Notes under the pieces: generated by a model
Told to the model about the DNA's origin: nothing
The model's input: only the letters and a program-made list of their open reading frames with translations
The model's database searches: none
Made by a program: the position numbers and the translations under genes
Shown: one piece after another, positions 7,338 to 16,470 of the stretch
Layout: the number at the start of each line of letters is the position of its first letter
How positions within the stretch are numbered: position 1 is the stretch's first letter
Assembly: GCA_002919265.1 (NCBI GenBank)
Contig: PKEY01000105.1
Span: 1-64,000, forward strand
DNA from: Hyphomicrobiaceae bacterium
Lineage (GTDB): Bacteria > Pseudomonadota > Alphaproteobacteria > Rhizobiales > Hyphomicrobiaceae
DNA: 64,000 nt
Reading direction: 5' to 3'

Positions 7338-8669
7338 GTGAGCGGCGGGTCGGACATCATCGGTTCGGCAACTTCCGAAACCACCAGCGGGACTGGGTAC
7401 TCGGCGGCCGGGCTTCCGCAGATCCTCTCGCGCGATGATCTCATCGAAGCGCTCGGACGTTTGCTTGCCCTGGCGCAAGAGCCCCGCGCATTCCTCGTCG
7501 TTGGTATCAACGATCTTGCCGTAACGAATGACCTGTTCGGCTTCGACATCGGAGATGAGCTGATCGCCTGTGTCGAGCGGCTCATTGCGGCTCAGCTCAC
7601 GGCAGACGACCTGATCGGCCGGGTTGCCTCCAACAAGTTCGGCATCGTCCTGCGCGCCGGCGACTCTCATGCGATGCGGGAGACGGCTGAGCGCGTGCTC
7701 AAGGCTGTGTATGAAACCCGGATCGAAACGTCCGAGTGCCGCCTGGCGGCCTCCATTTCGATCGGTGGTATTTTGCTTCCTGAGCACGCCCAGACCCCGG
7801 AAGACGCCATCCTTCGCGGCCTGCGGGCGCTCTCGGCTGCGAAAGAGACGCGCGAAGGCTTCGTAGCCTACCAGCCGTGCAGTATTCAGGACGAGCAGCG
7901 CCGCCAGAATATCCGCATTGCCAAGGACGTAGCCTCCGCCCTGGAAGCCGGGCGTATGCGCCTGGCTCTCCAGCCCATCGTCTCGACCACGACGTGGGAG
8001 CCGGCCTTTTATGAGGCGCTGCTGCGCATGGAACTGCCGAATGGCGAACTGGTCCCGGCGGGAAGGTTCGTCAGCATCGCCGAGCAACTCGGATTCGTAC
8101 GCTTCCTGGACCGGCGCGGTCTTGAACTCGCGGCCGAACTTCTCGAACAGGAACCGGACTTGCAGCTGACATTGAATGTCTCAGGTCTCACCTGCAGCGA
8201 CCCGGGCTGGCTAGCCGCGCTCCGCCACCTGGCGCGAAACTCCAGGCTTGCCACGCGGCTTATGGTCGAGATCACGGAAACGGCGGCGATCCATGATCTT
8301 CACCAGTTCCGGACGTTCGTTGACGCTCTGAAGGAGCTAGGGTGCCGGGTGGCTATCGACGACTTCGGTGCCGGGTACACCTCATTCCGCACCCTGAAGG
8401 GCATCGCCATCGACATGGTGAAGATTGACGGCGCCTTCGTCCTCAACCTTCTGCGGGACTCGTCTGATCGGTTCTTCATCAGGGCGATGGTCGAGCTTGC
8501 GGGCAGCCTCGGCATGGAGACAGTGGCCGAGTGGGTGGGAAACGAAGAGACAGCCCTTCTGCTGGCTGAGGATGGCGTCGACTACCTTCAGGGCTTCCAT
8601 TTCGGTCAGCCCGCAATCGTCGCCAAACCGAACGATCCGGGTTCGGCTTTTACTTCGGAAACCTTTTAA
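7338..8669 (+). CDS. cyclic-di-GMP phosphodiesterase: degenerate GGDEF plus EAL domain
   Basis: A 443-residue cytoplasmic protein with a GGDEF-like domain (about 40-175) and an EAL domain (about 190-430). The GGDEF signature is replaced by SNKF (98-101), so cyclase activity is unlikely and the domain may bind GTP or act structurally. The EAL residues look complete: EALLR (226-230), Asn280, Glu311, DDFGAGY (341-347), Lys362, Glu398 and YLQG with Gln418. An active phosphodiesterase lowering c-di-GMP is therefore expected. There is no membrane segment or PAS-type sensor. I chose the GTG at 7338; an overlapping ATG at 7328 is out of frame. Confidence 0.88.
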   Translation: MSGGSDIIGSATSETTSGTGYSAAGLPQILSRDDLIEALGRLLALAQEPRAFLVVGINDLAVTNDLFGFDIGDELIACVERLIAAQLTADDLIGRVASNKFGIVLRAGDSHAMRETAERVLKAVYETRIETSECRLAASISIGGILLPEHAQTPEDAILRGLRALSAAKETREGFVAYQPCSIQDEQRRQNIRIAKDVASALEAGRMRLALQPIVSTTTWEPAFYEALLRMELPNGELVPAGRFVSIAEQLGFVRFLDRRGLELAAELLEQEPDLQLTLNVSGLTCSDPGWLAALRHLARNSRLATRLMVEITETAAIHDLHQFRTFVDALKELGCRVAIDDFGAGYTSFRTLKGIAIDMVKIDGAFVLNLLRDSSDRFFIRAMVELAGSLGMETVAEWVGNEETALLLAEDGVDYLQGFHFGQPAIVAKPNDPGSAFTSETF

Positions 8670-8842
8670 GGCGGCAAAAAAGGAAGCTGTCGACCAGAAA
8701 GTTGGCAGCTACGTTGTTGATAACGCCTTTTGCGGATCACTCCGGAAAATGCACAAGAAGCGCGCCGCTCTTGAGAATCGCGACGCAAGACTGAACATCC
8801 ATTTCCGACGATATCGGGAGCGTTAGGATTCGGCTGAGCGCC

Positions 8843-9511
8843 TTAACTCCGCTTCTGTGATAGCCGCTCGATCTTCTCCTGCATCGACGCCAGCTGGGCC
8901 TTCAGAGCCTCGAGCTCGGACTTGCTGTCGTCCTCCTCGCTCGGTTTGGCCTCCGGAGGCGGCTCAGCAGGCTTCGCCTTGGAACTCGCGCTTGGCTCTT
9001 GCTGCTTGGAGGGCGGTGGCGCCCCGAAAGGCGTCCACATAGCCATGGCCTTCTCAAACATGGCCAAGTTCTTGCGGGCCTGCTCCTGCATGGCATCGAG
9101 CGCGGCCGCGCCGAAGGGGTTCTGCCCCATCATGTTCGAGAGCTGGGCCCGGAAACGCTCTTGCTCCTTGGCCAGCATCTCCAGGCTCATCTGGAGATAG
9201 CTTGGCACCATTCGTGCGATGCTGTCGTCGTAGAAGCGGATGAGCTGGCGCAGGAACGGAATTGGAAGCAGGGTCTGCCCGCCGGACCGCCCCTCCTGCT
9301 CCACGATAATCTGGGTCAGGACTGAGTGGGTCAGGTCCTCGCCGGTCTTAGCATCGTATACGACGAAATCCCGGTCGGATCTTACCATTGCCGCAAGATC
9401 CTCCAGCGTCACATACGTGCTCGTCTCCGTATTGTAGAGACGCCGGTTGGCATACTTTTTTATGACAACCGCCTCCTTCTTTTCGGAGGGCGGGTCATTC
9501 TTGCTCAGCAT
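8843..9511 (-). CDS. phaR: polyhydroxyalkanoate synthesis repressor
   Basis: A 222-residue PhaR. The DNA-binding/PHB-sensing N-terminal domain shows IKKYANRRLYNTETSTYVTL at about residues 17-36 and the family block VVYDAKTGEDLTHSVLTQI. A PHB-accumulation-regulator segment (PFLRQLIRFYDDS) follows. The C-terminus is a proline-, glutamate- and lysine-rich linker ending in a short coiled coil. The family senses polyhydroxybutyrate and represses phasin and synthesis genes. It is divergent from phaA, the usual arrangement. The linker and coiled coil are longer than the DNA-binding core requires and may mediate oligomerisation. Confidence 0.93.
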   Translation of the reverse strand: MLSKNDPPSEKKEAVVIKKYANRRLYNTETSTYVTLEDLAAMVRSDRDFVVYDAKTGEDLTHSVLTQIIVEQEGRSGGQTLLPIPFLRQLIRFYDDSIARMVPSYLQMSLEMLAKEQERFRAQLSNMMGQNPFGAAALDAMQEQARKNLAMFEKAMAMWTPFGAPPPSKQQEPSASSKAKPAEPPPEAKPSEEDDSKSELEALKAQLASMQEKIERLSQKRS

Positions 9512-9601
9512 GGCGATCAGATCTTGACAGTGGCACCAAGTTTCAAGCTAGCACAGCGCCCGCCTGTAGCAACCCATAATCGGCCGGGAACGGTCACAAG
9601 T

Positions 9602-9616
9602 TTGTTGCATTGCACC
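9602..9616. promoter_or_regulatory. possible PhaR-binding site between phaR and phaA
   Basis: TTGTTGCATTGCACC contains TGCA twice around one base. PhaR proteins of alphaproteobacteria are known to bind TGC-rich sequences, and the site lies in the 244-base divergent region. CTGC and GCAG separated by seven bases occur nearby at about 9647-9661. The assignment is by position and composition only. Confidence 0.3.
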
Positions 9617-9755
9617 TAAGATGAGATTGCTCGCGTAGCGGGCACACTGCTATCGTCGCAGGCAGCCGGTTTTCTCGCAAGTACGGGACCAGCAGGACCT
9701 CAGGTCAAAGGGCGCATGGCGATCAACCCGCGACCCGTCATCCAGGAGAGCCAGA

Positions 9756-10946
9756 ATGAGCATGGACAAGTCCTCGACCATAGTCATCGCGAGCGCAGCT
9801 CGCACGCCCGTTGGGTCGTTCAACGGCTCCCTTGCGAGCCTCCCCGCCCATGAACTCGGCAAGGTTGCCATCAAGGCGGCCATGGAGCGGGCCGGCATCG
9901 AGCCCGGCGAGGTGGACGAGGTTATCATGGGCCAGATCCTCACTGCAGGGCAGGGCCAGAACCCGGCACGTCAGGCCTCCATCGCCGCCGGCATTCCCGT
10001 CGACAGCCCCGCCTGGGGGATGAACCAGCTCTGCGGTTCAGGCCTCAGGGCGGTTGCGCTCGGTGCGCAGCAGATTCAACTCGGCTCGTCCAACATCGTT
10101 GTCGCCGGCGGCCAGGAAAGCATGAGCCAAGCGCCCCACTGCGCCCACCTGCGCGAGGGCACCAAGATGGGCGATATCAAGTTCATCGACACGATGATCA
10201 AGGACGGCCTGTGGGATGCGTTCAACGGCTATCACATGGGTTCGACAGCCGAGAACGTCGCCCGCCAGTGGCAGATCACGCGCGAGGAGCAGGATCGCTT
10301 CGCGGTTGCCTCGCAAAACAAGGCCGAAGCCGCCAAGAAGGCTGGCAAATTCAAGGATGAGATCGCGCCCGTAACGATCGTAACCCGGAAGGGCGAGACG
10401 GTCGTCGCGGACGACGAATACATCCGCGAGGGCACGACCTACGAAGCCGTCGCCAAGTTGCGCCCGGCCTTCGAGAAGGACGGTACGGTGACGGCCGGCA
10501 ATGCCTCAGGCATCAACGATGGTGCCGCCGCCGTGGTGCTTATGACGCTGGCGGAGGCCGAAAAGCGGGGCATCACGCCGCTTGCCCGCATCGTCTCCTG
10601 GGCGCACGCGGGTGTCGATCCGTCGATTATGGGCACCGGCCCCATTCCTGCTTCTAAGAAAGCGCTGGCAAAAGCCGGTTGGTCGGTGGAAGACCTCGAC
10701 CTCATCGAAGCCAACGAGGCCTTCGCCGCTCAGGCCATCGCCGTCAACAAGGGTCTTGGCTGGGATACGGAAAGGGTCAACGTGAACGGCGGCGCTATCG
10801 CCATCGGTCACCCGATTGGCGCGTCGGGTGCGCGGATCCTCACCACACTGCTCTATGAGATGAAGCGGCGGGAGGCGAAGAAAGGCATCGCCACGCTTTG
10901 CATCGGTGGCGGCATGGGCATCGCCATGTGTGTGGAGCGTATTTGA
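9756..10946 (+). CDS. phaA: acetyl-CoA C-acetyltransferase (beta-ketothiolase)
   Basis: A 396-residue biosynthetic thiolase condensing two acetyl-CoA to acetoacetyl-CoA, the first step of polyhydroxybutyrate synthesis. The nucleophile lies in [11 protein letters not shown] (Cys93), the catalytic histidine in [13 protein letters not shown] (His352) and the second cysteine in [10 protein letters not shown] (Cys382). AGGAGA precedes the ATG at a good distance. Length matches the family (about 392). phaB follows after a 146-base gap with a possible weak terminator, so the ratio of the two may be adjusted. phaC is not in the window. Confidence 0.95.
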   Translation: MSMDKSSTIVIASAARTPVGSFNGSLASLPAHELGKVAIKAAMERAGIEPGEVDEVIMGQILTAGQGQNPARQASIAAGIPVDSPAWGMNQLCGSGLRAVALGAQQIQLGSSNIVVAGGQESMSQAPHCAHLREGTKMGDIKFIDTMIKDGLWDAFNGYHMGSTAENVARQWQITREEQDRFAVASQNKAEAAKKAGKFKDEIAPVTIVTRKGETVVADDEYIREGTTYEAVAKLRPAFEKDGTVTAGNASGINDGAAAVVLMTLAEAEKRGITPLARIVSWAHAGVDPSIMGTGPIPASKKALAKAGWSVEDLDLIEANEAFAAQAIAVNKGLGWDTERVNVNGGAIAIGHPIGASGARILTTLLYEMKRREAKKGIATLCIGGGMGIAMCVERI

Positions 10947-11000
10947 TCCAGCGCATTGGAAAGCGTCACAACTGACAATAAATAAACTGAAGTTATGATC

Positions 11001-11033
11001 GAGGCTGGCGGAAATAATTCCCCCAGCCTCTTT
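11001..11033 (+). terminator. hairpin between phaA and phaB
   Basis: Arms GAGGCTGG (11001-11008) and CCAGCCTC (11023-11030) are followed by TTTC. The loop is long and the T-run short, so partial read-through into phaB is likely. Confidence 0.45.
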
Positions 11034-11092
11034 CATCCGGGCGGAAAACGTCGCGCACGTACAATTTCGTGCTTAAACCTGGGAGGGTTCAG

Positions 11093-11818
11093 ATGGCACG
11101 TGTGGCGATCGTCACAGGAGGGACACGCGGCATCGGCGCGGCAATTTCCGTCGCGCTCAAGAACAAGGGCTACCGGGTCGCCGCCAATTACGCGGGAAAT
11201 GATGCGGCCGCTCGCCAGTTTCAGGCGGAGCACGGCATTCCGGTCTACAAGTTCGACGTCAGCGATTTTGAGGCTTGTGAAAAAGGCGTTCAGCAAATCG
11301 TCAGGGATCTCGGGCCCGTTGACATTCTCGTGAACAATGCAGGCATCACCCGCGATGTGATGCTGCATAAAATGACCAAGGAGAATTGGGACGCCGTCAT
11401 CCGCACCAACCTCGATTCCGTTTTCAACATGACCCGCCTCGTGATCGAGGGCATGCGTGCACGGAATTTCGGGCGGATCATAAACATTTCGTCGATCAAC
11501 GGGCGCAAGGGGCAGCTGGGTCAGGTGAATTATTCCGCCGCCAAGGCTGGACTTTTGGGGTTCACCAAGGCTCTCGCGCTGGAAGGCGCCGCCAAAGGCA
11601 TCACATGCAACGCCATCGCGCCGGGGTACATCAATACGGACATGGTCGCCGCCGTGCCGAAGGAAGTGATCGAGACCAAAGTCCTTCCATTCATCCCTGT
11701 CGGCAGACTGGGTACCGCTGAGGAAATCGCCCGTTGCGTGACGTTCCTCGCGGCTGACGAGGCGGGCTTCATCACCGGCGCCTGCATCGACATCAATGGC
11801 GGTCAGTACATGGCGTAA
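11093..11818 (+). CDS. phaB: acetoacetyl-CoA reductase (SDR family)
   Basis: A 241-residue NADPH-dependent short-chain dehydrogenase reducing acetoacetyl-CoA to (R)-3-hydroxybutyryl-CoA. The cofactor motif TGGTRGIG starts at residue 8, NNAG is at 81-84, the serine pair is at 133-134 and the catalytic YSAAK is at 147-151 (Tyr147, Lys151). The start at 11093 follows GGGAGGG and gives MARVAIVTGG, the standard PhaB N-terminus; an in-frame start at 11069 is less likely. FabG is the closest alternative, but position after phaA and the N-terminus favour PhaB. Confidence 0.93.
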   Translation: MARVAIVTGGTRGIGAAISVALKNKGYRVAANYAGNDAAARQFQAEHGIPVYKFDVSDFEACEKGVQQIVRDLGPVDILVNNAGITRDVMLHKMTKENWDAVIRTNLDSVFNMTRLVIEGMRARNFGRIINISSINGRKGQLGQVNYSAAKAGLLGFTKALALEGAAKGITCNAIAPGYINTDMVAAVPKEVIETKVLPFIPVGRLGTAEEIARCVTFLAADEAGFITGACIDINGGQYMA

Positions 11819-12049
11819 CGCCCCTTCGTCGGACGTCAGCCATTGTCCCCGAATCGCACAACCACCACTATAAAGGGGGCATCGGCGCTGGTTTGAGTGT
11901 CCCAGAGCTGCCCTAATCCAGCCGCGAAAGCGCCGGTAGCCGTGTGCATACGGAGTAGGTGGTGCAAAGAGCGCCGGTTCGGCAGCAGCCTGAGTTGCGG
12001 CCTGCCGTAGCTGGCCGCTGATGGCGGTGCTGCGGGGATTTTTGCGACC

Positions 12050-15000
12050 ATGGATCTCGAGGCGGGCGCAGGAGGGTTGCTTGCGGTCTTCGGCGCGGGC
12101 GGCGGCGAAAACCTGCGGGGCATTATCATCACCCTCGGGGTCCTTGGCACCCTCGTCTACCTCGTCAAAGCGAATGGATTTGCCGCACGCCTGCGGAGCG
12201 TGATCCAGGAAGCGATATTCGCCAACTGGCAGCTCGCGCTTCTTGGCGCTGCCGCCATCGTGCTCTCGCTGGCCTCCGGCTGGCGCACCTGGGACGGCAT
12301 GCGGAACTTCACCGGCGAGCCCCTCCTCTCGCTGATGATCACCTTCGGCATCCAGGCCGTCATGCTGATCGTGGCCTGGCTCATTGGCGAGAGCTTCGCC
12401 GTCGGCATGAACCAGCGCCTCGACGGGAACAAGCGGCCGCGAAGACCAGCCGATGCTGCCGTGGGCATGGTGCTGGGGCTCGCGATCGCGGGAGCAGTCT
12501 TCTACTGGGCCCTGCACGTCTTCGGCGCCGTGAGCTGGACGCGAACAGCCGACCTGTCTTTCGACTGGGTCCGGTTCGCGACCGTCGCGATGTACTTCCT
12601 CATGGGACTGCTGGTCCTAGCGGCGTTCGCGTTCAGCATCAGCCGCGGCGGCCAGCTAGCCGTGCCCTATCTGCAGGGTGCCCGTGTCATTGCCCGCAAT
12701 GCCGTGCTGTGGGTGATGTTCCTGGCTTGCATGGGCACCTCGGTTTTCTTCTCGTTCGACTCATTTTTCGGGTCGATCTTCCCCGAAGACCAGCGTAAAC
12801 GGGCTGCCGAGTTGCGTGCGCAAAACCAAGTCTCGGGGCTTCTTGCCGACATTCGCGAAACCATTGCCACGCGCCGGACAACGGAGACCATCGCGCTTTT
12901 CGAAAGTCTGCAGTGGAAGGCGTACGACTCCCAGCTCACGCAGCTCGTCCATTATGCACAGGAAGCGAGCAGTGAGATTGAAGACTTCTTTCACCAGCAG
13001 CTGGAAGAGCGTCGCCGTCTGGTCGCGGAACAGCAGGAGCGCATCAGCACAGCCCAGAGCGGCCAGGCTGGGCTACTCACGCGGAAAACGTCTCTGACGG
13101 AAGAGTTGGCGCGGATCAGGAGCGAACGGCCGGCCCTCGCCGCAGAATACGCGCAGCACAAGAGCGAGCTCGACGCAAAGGCCAAGGAGGTCGATGCCAA
13201 GCGCGTCGAGGCGCTGGCCGAAGCGCGGGGTGTTGAAGGCACCGGCAAGGAGGGCCGCGGCCCTGTTTACCGTCAGCGGATGGCTGAGCTCTCCAAGCTC
13301 CAGGCCGAATACGAAATCAAAAAGGAGCGCACGGACGACGCGCAAAAACGCCTCGCGGCTGCGGAACGGCGTATTGCTGAGCTCGAGCGCGAGCTGGCCA
13401 CCATCGACGGAGACCTCGCCAAGCTTTCCAGCGAAGTGGCCGCAGCGGAACAGCGCATTCGCGCCACGGAAAGAGGCATCGTCACCGGCGGCACGCGCCA
13501 GGAGCCCACCAGCATTCTGCCTGCGTTCGAACAAGCGCGCGCCGCCTTCCGGCAGGATCCCACAGTCGAGAAGCTCGCATCCCTCCAGCAGCTCTGCCGT
13601 CAGCTGCAGGCTGCGCTGGCCAGCACGCCTTCGACCGAAACTAAAGCACGAGAAGTCGACTGCAGCCCCGATCAGGCGAATGAAGCGGCCGCCGTCGTGT
13701 TCGCGCTCAATCGCGGACTGGAGAAGTTCAACACGGAATGCGCAGGCGGCGAACGGCTCAACCAGCTACAAACTGCCGACGAGTTGTTTGGCTTTGCTCG
13801 GAAATGCCTCGCTGACAGCGGCCTCCCCAGCGCGGACACGGAAACTCTACGCGGCCGGATCAATGCGGCGGAGCTTAATCGCGACGACAAGGCCCACCGG
13901 TTCGTCGTGACGCTGAATGCCTTCCACGACGGCAACTATCTCGCCTATCTCTCACTCGCGATTGCCATCGGCCTCGACTCATTGATCTTCATGGCCGGGT
14001 TGTTCGGCGCCAACGCCGTTCGGTCTCCGCTTTCCGATGTACCGAGCACGAAGGCGCGCAGCGCTCAGCAGCTCGAAGCGATCGTCGATACGGCCCTCAT
14101 GCCGCACAAGCTGGAAACGGCGCGCACTGTGCTGGCGGCGATGCAGCCCATTACGCCCATCGACGGCTTCATGGCTGAGGTCGTCATCCAGGATGACGAT
14201 CCTCACGCTGCCGACCTCCGTCGGGTGATGAACGCAGGCGCAACGATCGGTGCTGTCCGGCAGCCTGTTCCAGGCATTCCGCGCTATGAGGTCCGTTCCG
14301 AGCTGTTTGAATATCTGTCCTTCGTCACCAAGCGAGAATTCGAGGCGGACAAGCAGCACGCAGCGCTCGCTGAAATGGAGCGGATCATTTCCGTGGCCCT
14401 GCTGCCGGACGTTGGCCGCAATGCGGATGTGGTCCTCAGCCACTTGAACCCCATCAGGGAAGAAGCAGGCTTCATGGCAGAGGTGCACCTCACGGACATT
14501 CCGAGGGAGCACGAGCAGATTGTCCGTACGGCCCTCAACGCCGGCGCCACCTTCAAGCGTGTGGAACGATCAGACGACCGGGGCCTGCACTATCGCATTC
14601 ATGGCGACTTCTACCGCGTGTTGGTCAACATCCGCGCGCGTCTGCTGTCCACTACCGCCACGCTCCAGAACCACGCAGCTGCAGCTCCGCTCATCGACGG
14701 CGGTTCGCTGCACCCGGCAATGACAACGGTCGAGGCACCGATCGCCCGCGAGCGGCAGCTACCGCACGAACCGCGTAACGGGACGGCAAAAGAAAGTGAC
14801 GATGCGTGGCGGGAAGAAGTTCTGGTGACGTTACTCGACGGGCTGAACCTACCGTTGGAATCGTACACCCGACTGGCCGAACGCAAGGTGGCCGAGGCAG
14901 CGGTCGCAGCGGGGCGAGCGCTCTATCGTATGGCAAGCGACAATCTCCACCTGCGTAAAGCTCTGATCGACAGGCGTCGCGATTGGGAAGCGCGGGTCGA

Positions 15001-15316
15001 GAACGTTCGCAGGAGGCTGCTCGACGAATGTCCGGGACAGCCGGCGAAGTTGGCTATCGTGGATGAAACGGCGCGTTCGGTTGCAGATCTGATTCCAGCC
15101 CTGCTGCTAAGCCCCGAGGCAGGTTTTCTCGACGAGCTGATCGAACATCTCGAAGCCGCCGCGGGCGCGGATGCTCTGGTGCAACCTGCGGAGCAAAACC
15201 TCCTGATGCAGCTTCGCGACTTGCAGTCCTTCGATCTCGCCAGCGAAACGCCCTGGACGCACGCGCGCGTCCTCATCGAGCATTTCGAAACCGGCAGCGC
15301 CTCGCCACTGAACTAA
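12050..15316 (+). CDS. large membrane/coiled-coil protein with a duplicated C-terminal domain, function unknown
   Basis: A 1088-residue protein I cannot place in a family. Six hydrophobic segments occur at about residues 24-42, 59-77, 92-115, 137-159, 174-198 and 216-240. A charged coiled-coil region (about 250-475) follows, then a helical region with four cysteines (516, 538, 564, 586) and a seventh membrane segment at 629-653. After this come two copies of a domain of about 85-90 residues (about 674-756 and 771-860), then a mostly helical tail to 1088. With six segments before it, the 375-residue middle part lies on one side and the repeats on the other. The ATG at 12050 lacks a strong ribosome-binding site. 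The gene is 231 bases after phaB on the same strand, but no link to PHB is evident. Overall layout (membrane segments, coiled coil, membrane segment) recalls DUF4407-type proteins. Confidence 0.85.
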   Translation: MDLEAGAGGLLAVFGAGGGENLRGIIITLGVLGTLVYLVKANGFAARLRSVIQEAIFANWQLALLGAAAIVLSLASGWRTWDGMRNFTGEPLLSLMITFGIQAVMLIVAWLIGESFAVGMNQRLDGNKRPRRPADAAVGMVLGLAIAGAVFYWALHVFGAVSWTRTADLSFDWVRFATVAMYFLMGLLVLAAFAFSISRGGQLAVPYLQGARVIARNAVLWVMFLACMGTSVFFSFDSFFGSIFPEDQRKRAAELRAQNQVSGLLADIRETIATRRTTETIALFESLQWKAYDSQLTQLVHYAQEASSEIEDFFHQQLEERRRLVAEQQERISTAQSGQAGLLTRKTSLTEELARIRSERPALAAEYAQHKSELDAKAKEVDAKRVEALAEARGVEGTGKEGRGPVYRQRMAELSKLQAEYEIKKERTDDAQKRLAAAERRIAELERELATIDGDLAKLSSEVAAAEQRIRATERGIVTGGTRQEPTSILPAFEQARAAFRQDPTVEKLASLQQLCRQLQAALASTPSTETKAREVDCSPDQANEAAAVVFALNRGLEKFNTECAGGERLNQLQTADELFGFARKCLADSGLPSADTETLRGRINAAELNRDDKAHRFVVTLNAFHDGNYLAYLSLAIAIGLDSLIFMAGLFGANAVRSPLSDVPSTKARSAQQLEAIVDTALMPHKLETARTVLAAMQPITPIDGFMAEVVIQDDDPHAADLRRVMNAGATIGAVRQPVPGIPRYEVRSELFEYLSFVTKREFEADKQHAALAEMERIISVALLPDVGRNADVVLSHLNPIREEAGFMAEVHLTDIPREHEQIVRTALNAGATFKRVERSDDRGLHYRIHGDFYRVLVNIRARLLSTTATLQNHAAAAPLIDGGSLHPAMTTVEAPIARERQLPHEPRNGTAKESDDAWREEVLVTLLDGLNLPLESYTRLAERKVAEAAVAAGRALYRMASDNLHLRKALIDRRRDWEARVENVRRRLLDECPGQPAKLAIVDETARSVADLIPALLLSPEAGFLDELIEHLEAAAGADALVQPAEQNLLMQLRDLQSFDLASETPWTHARVLIEHFETGSASPLN
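14069..14629 (+). repeat. internal duplication within the 1088-residue protein gene
   Basis: Two diverged copies of a protein domain are encoded at about 14069-14317 and 14360-14629. Matching positions include ALMPHKLETARTVLAAMQPI with ALLPDVGRNADVVLSHLNPI, DGFMAEVVI with AGFMAEVHL, RVMNAGATIGAV with TALNAGATFKRV, and RYEVRSELFEYL with HYRIHGDFYRVL. The similarity is at protein level and too diverged to act as a DNA repeat. Confidence 0.7.
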
Positions 15317-15345
15317 CGATATCGAGAAGCCGGAGCCCTAAAAGA

Positions 15346-15379
15346 CGATCCCGTGCACGGTCGCCCGCACACGGGATCG
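15346..15379. terminator. bidirectional hairpin terminator
   Basis: A perfect ten-base stem: CGATCCCGTG (15346-15355) and CACGGGATCG (15370-15379). On the minus strand it is followed by TCTTTTAGGG. It separates the convergent genes ending at 15316 and 15401, and best serves the minus-strand gene. Confidence 0.75.
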
Positions 15380-15400
15380 GAAACATCGACTGGCTCAGTA

Positions 15401-16249
15401 TTACTCCTTGAACGGCACGACCCGCTGGGTCTGCTCGCCGAGGCCCTGGATGTGAAGCTTCATCACGTCGCCGGCTTTCAGGAAGACGGGCGGATTCATG
15501 CCCATCCCGACGCCCGGCGGCGTACCCGTCGTCACCACGTCACCCGGCTCCAGAACCATAAATTGCGAGATGTAGTGCAGCAGATACTTGATCGAGAAGA
15601 TCATCGTCCGAGTGTTGCCGATCTGCATGCGCTTGCCGTTGACGTCGAGCCACATGTCAAGGTTCTGCACGTCCTCGATCTCATCCGGCGTCACCAGCCA
15701 CGGCCCGAGCGGGCCCGACGTCTCGAAGCACTTGCCCTTCATCCACTGGCCGCCGCGCTCGATCTGGAAGTAGCGCTCGGACACGTCGTTACAGATCGTG
15801 TAGCCGGCGATGTAGTTGAGGGCGTCCTTCTCTTCCACGTAACGCGCCCGGGTTCCGACGACGAAAGCGATCTCCACCTCCCAATCGAGCTTCTGCGAGC
15901 CCTTGGGGATCATGACGTCATCGTTGGGACCGATGATGCAGTTCGCGAGTTTATTGAACAGGATCGGCTCTGCCGGGATGGGCATGTTGGTTTCTCTTGC
16001 GTGGTCCTCGTAATTGAGACCTACCGCAATGAAGTTCATCGTCCGGGCCACGGGCGGACCAAGGCGCACACCGGCAGGAGCGGCAGGCAGCGACTTCAGG
16101 TCGAGCTTGCGCAGCTTGTCCAGGCTCGCCGGGCTGAGGTTGGGGCCATCGAAATCGCTGACATGGGCCGAGACATCACGAATGACACCATCGGCGTCAA
16201 TGATGCCGGGCTTTTCTGCACCAGGCGCGCCAAATCGCACAAGCTTCAT
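15401..16249 (-). CDS. fumarylacetoacetate hydrolase family protein
   Basis: A 282-residue member of the FAH superfamily, which cleaves or hydrolyses 2-oxo/dioxo acids with a divalent metal. The metal ligands are visible as WEVEIAF (Glu124, Glu126) and CNDVSER (Asp155). GLNYEDHARE (77-86) and TGTPPGVGMG near the C-terminus are typical. The protein resembles those annotated as ureidoglycolate lyase or 2,4-diketo-3-deoxy-L-fuconate hydrolase; the sequence alone does not decide between them. It is transcribed alone with its own terminator. The nearby sugar-acid catabolic genes make an acid-sugar substrate plausible, which is inference. Confidence 0.88.
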   Translation of the reverse strand: MKLVRFGAPGAEKPGIIDADGVIRDVSAHVSDFDGPNLSPASLDKLRKLDLKSLPAAPAGVRLGPPVARTMNFIAVGLNYEDHARETNMPIPAEPILFNKLANCIIGPNDDVMIPKGSQKLDWEVEIAFVVGTRARYVEEKDALNYIAGYTICNDVSERYFQIERGGQWMKGKCFETSGPLGPWLVTPDEIEDVQNLDMWLDVNGKRMQIGNTRTMIFSIKYLLHYISQFMVLEPGDVVTTGTPPGVGMGMNPPVFLKAGDVMKLHIQGLGEQTQRVVPFKE

Positions 16250-16470
16250 GAGGTTTCACTCCTAGAGCGCTGCTGTTGTGATAAACTCTATCGGTAGGCC
16301 GATTACGACCGAGCGTAAAGTGGTGTGCGCGCCGTCAAAGACTGGCGTGTCAAGGCAAACTATGGGTTGGCGAAGCCCAAGCTCCGGGGTGGGGGGAGCT
16401 CGAAGAATCGGTCATGATCACCCATATAGCGGTCTGGATCACCCAGGCTGTATCGATCCGGGAGATGGCC

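Noticed and set aside
11033..12517. 494-codon minus-strand frame across phaB and the start of the large protein gene
   Set aside because: It is the antisense of clear coding sequence; the product is His/Asp/Arg-rich in the way shadow frames of high-GC genes are.
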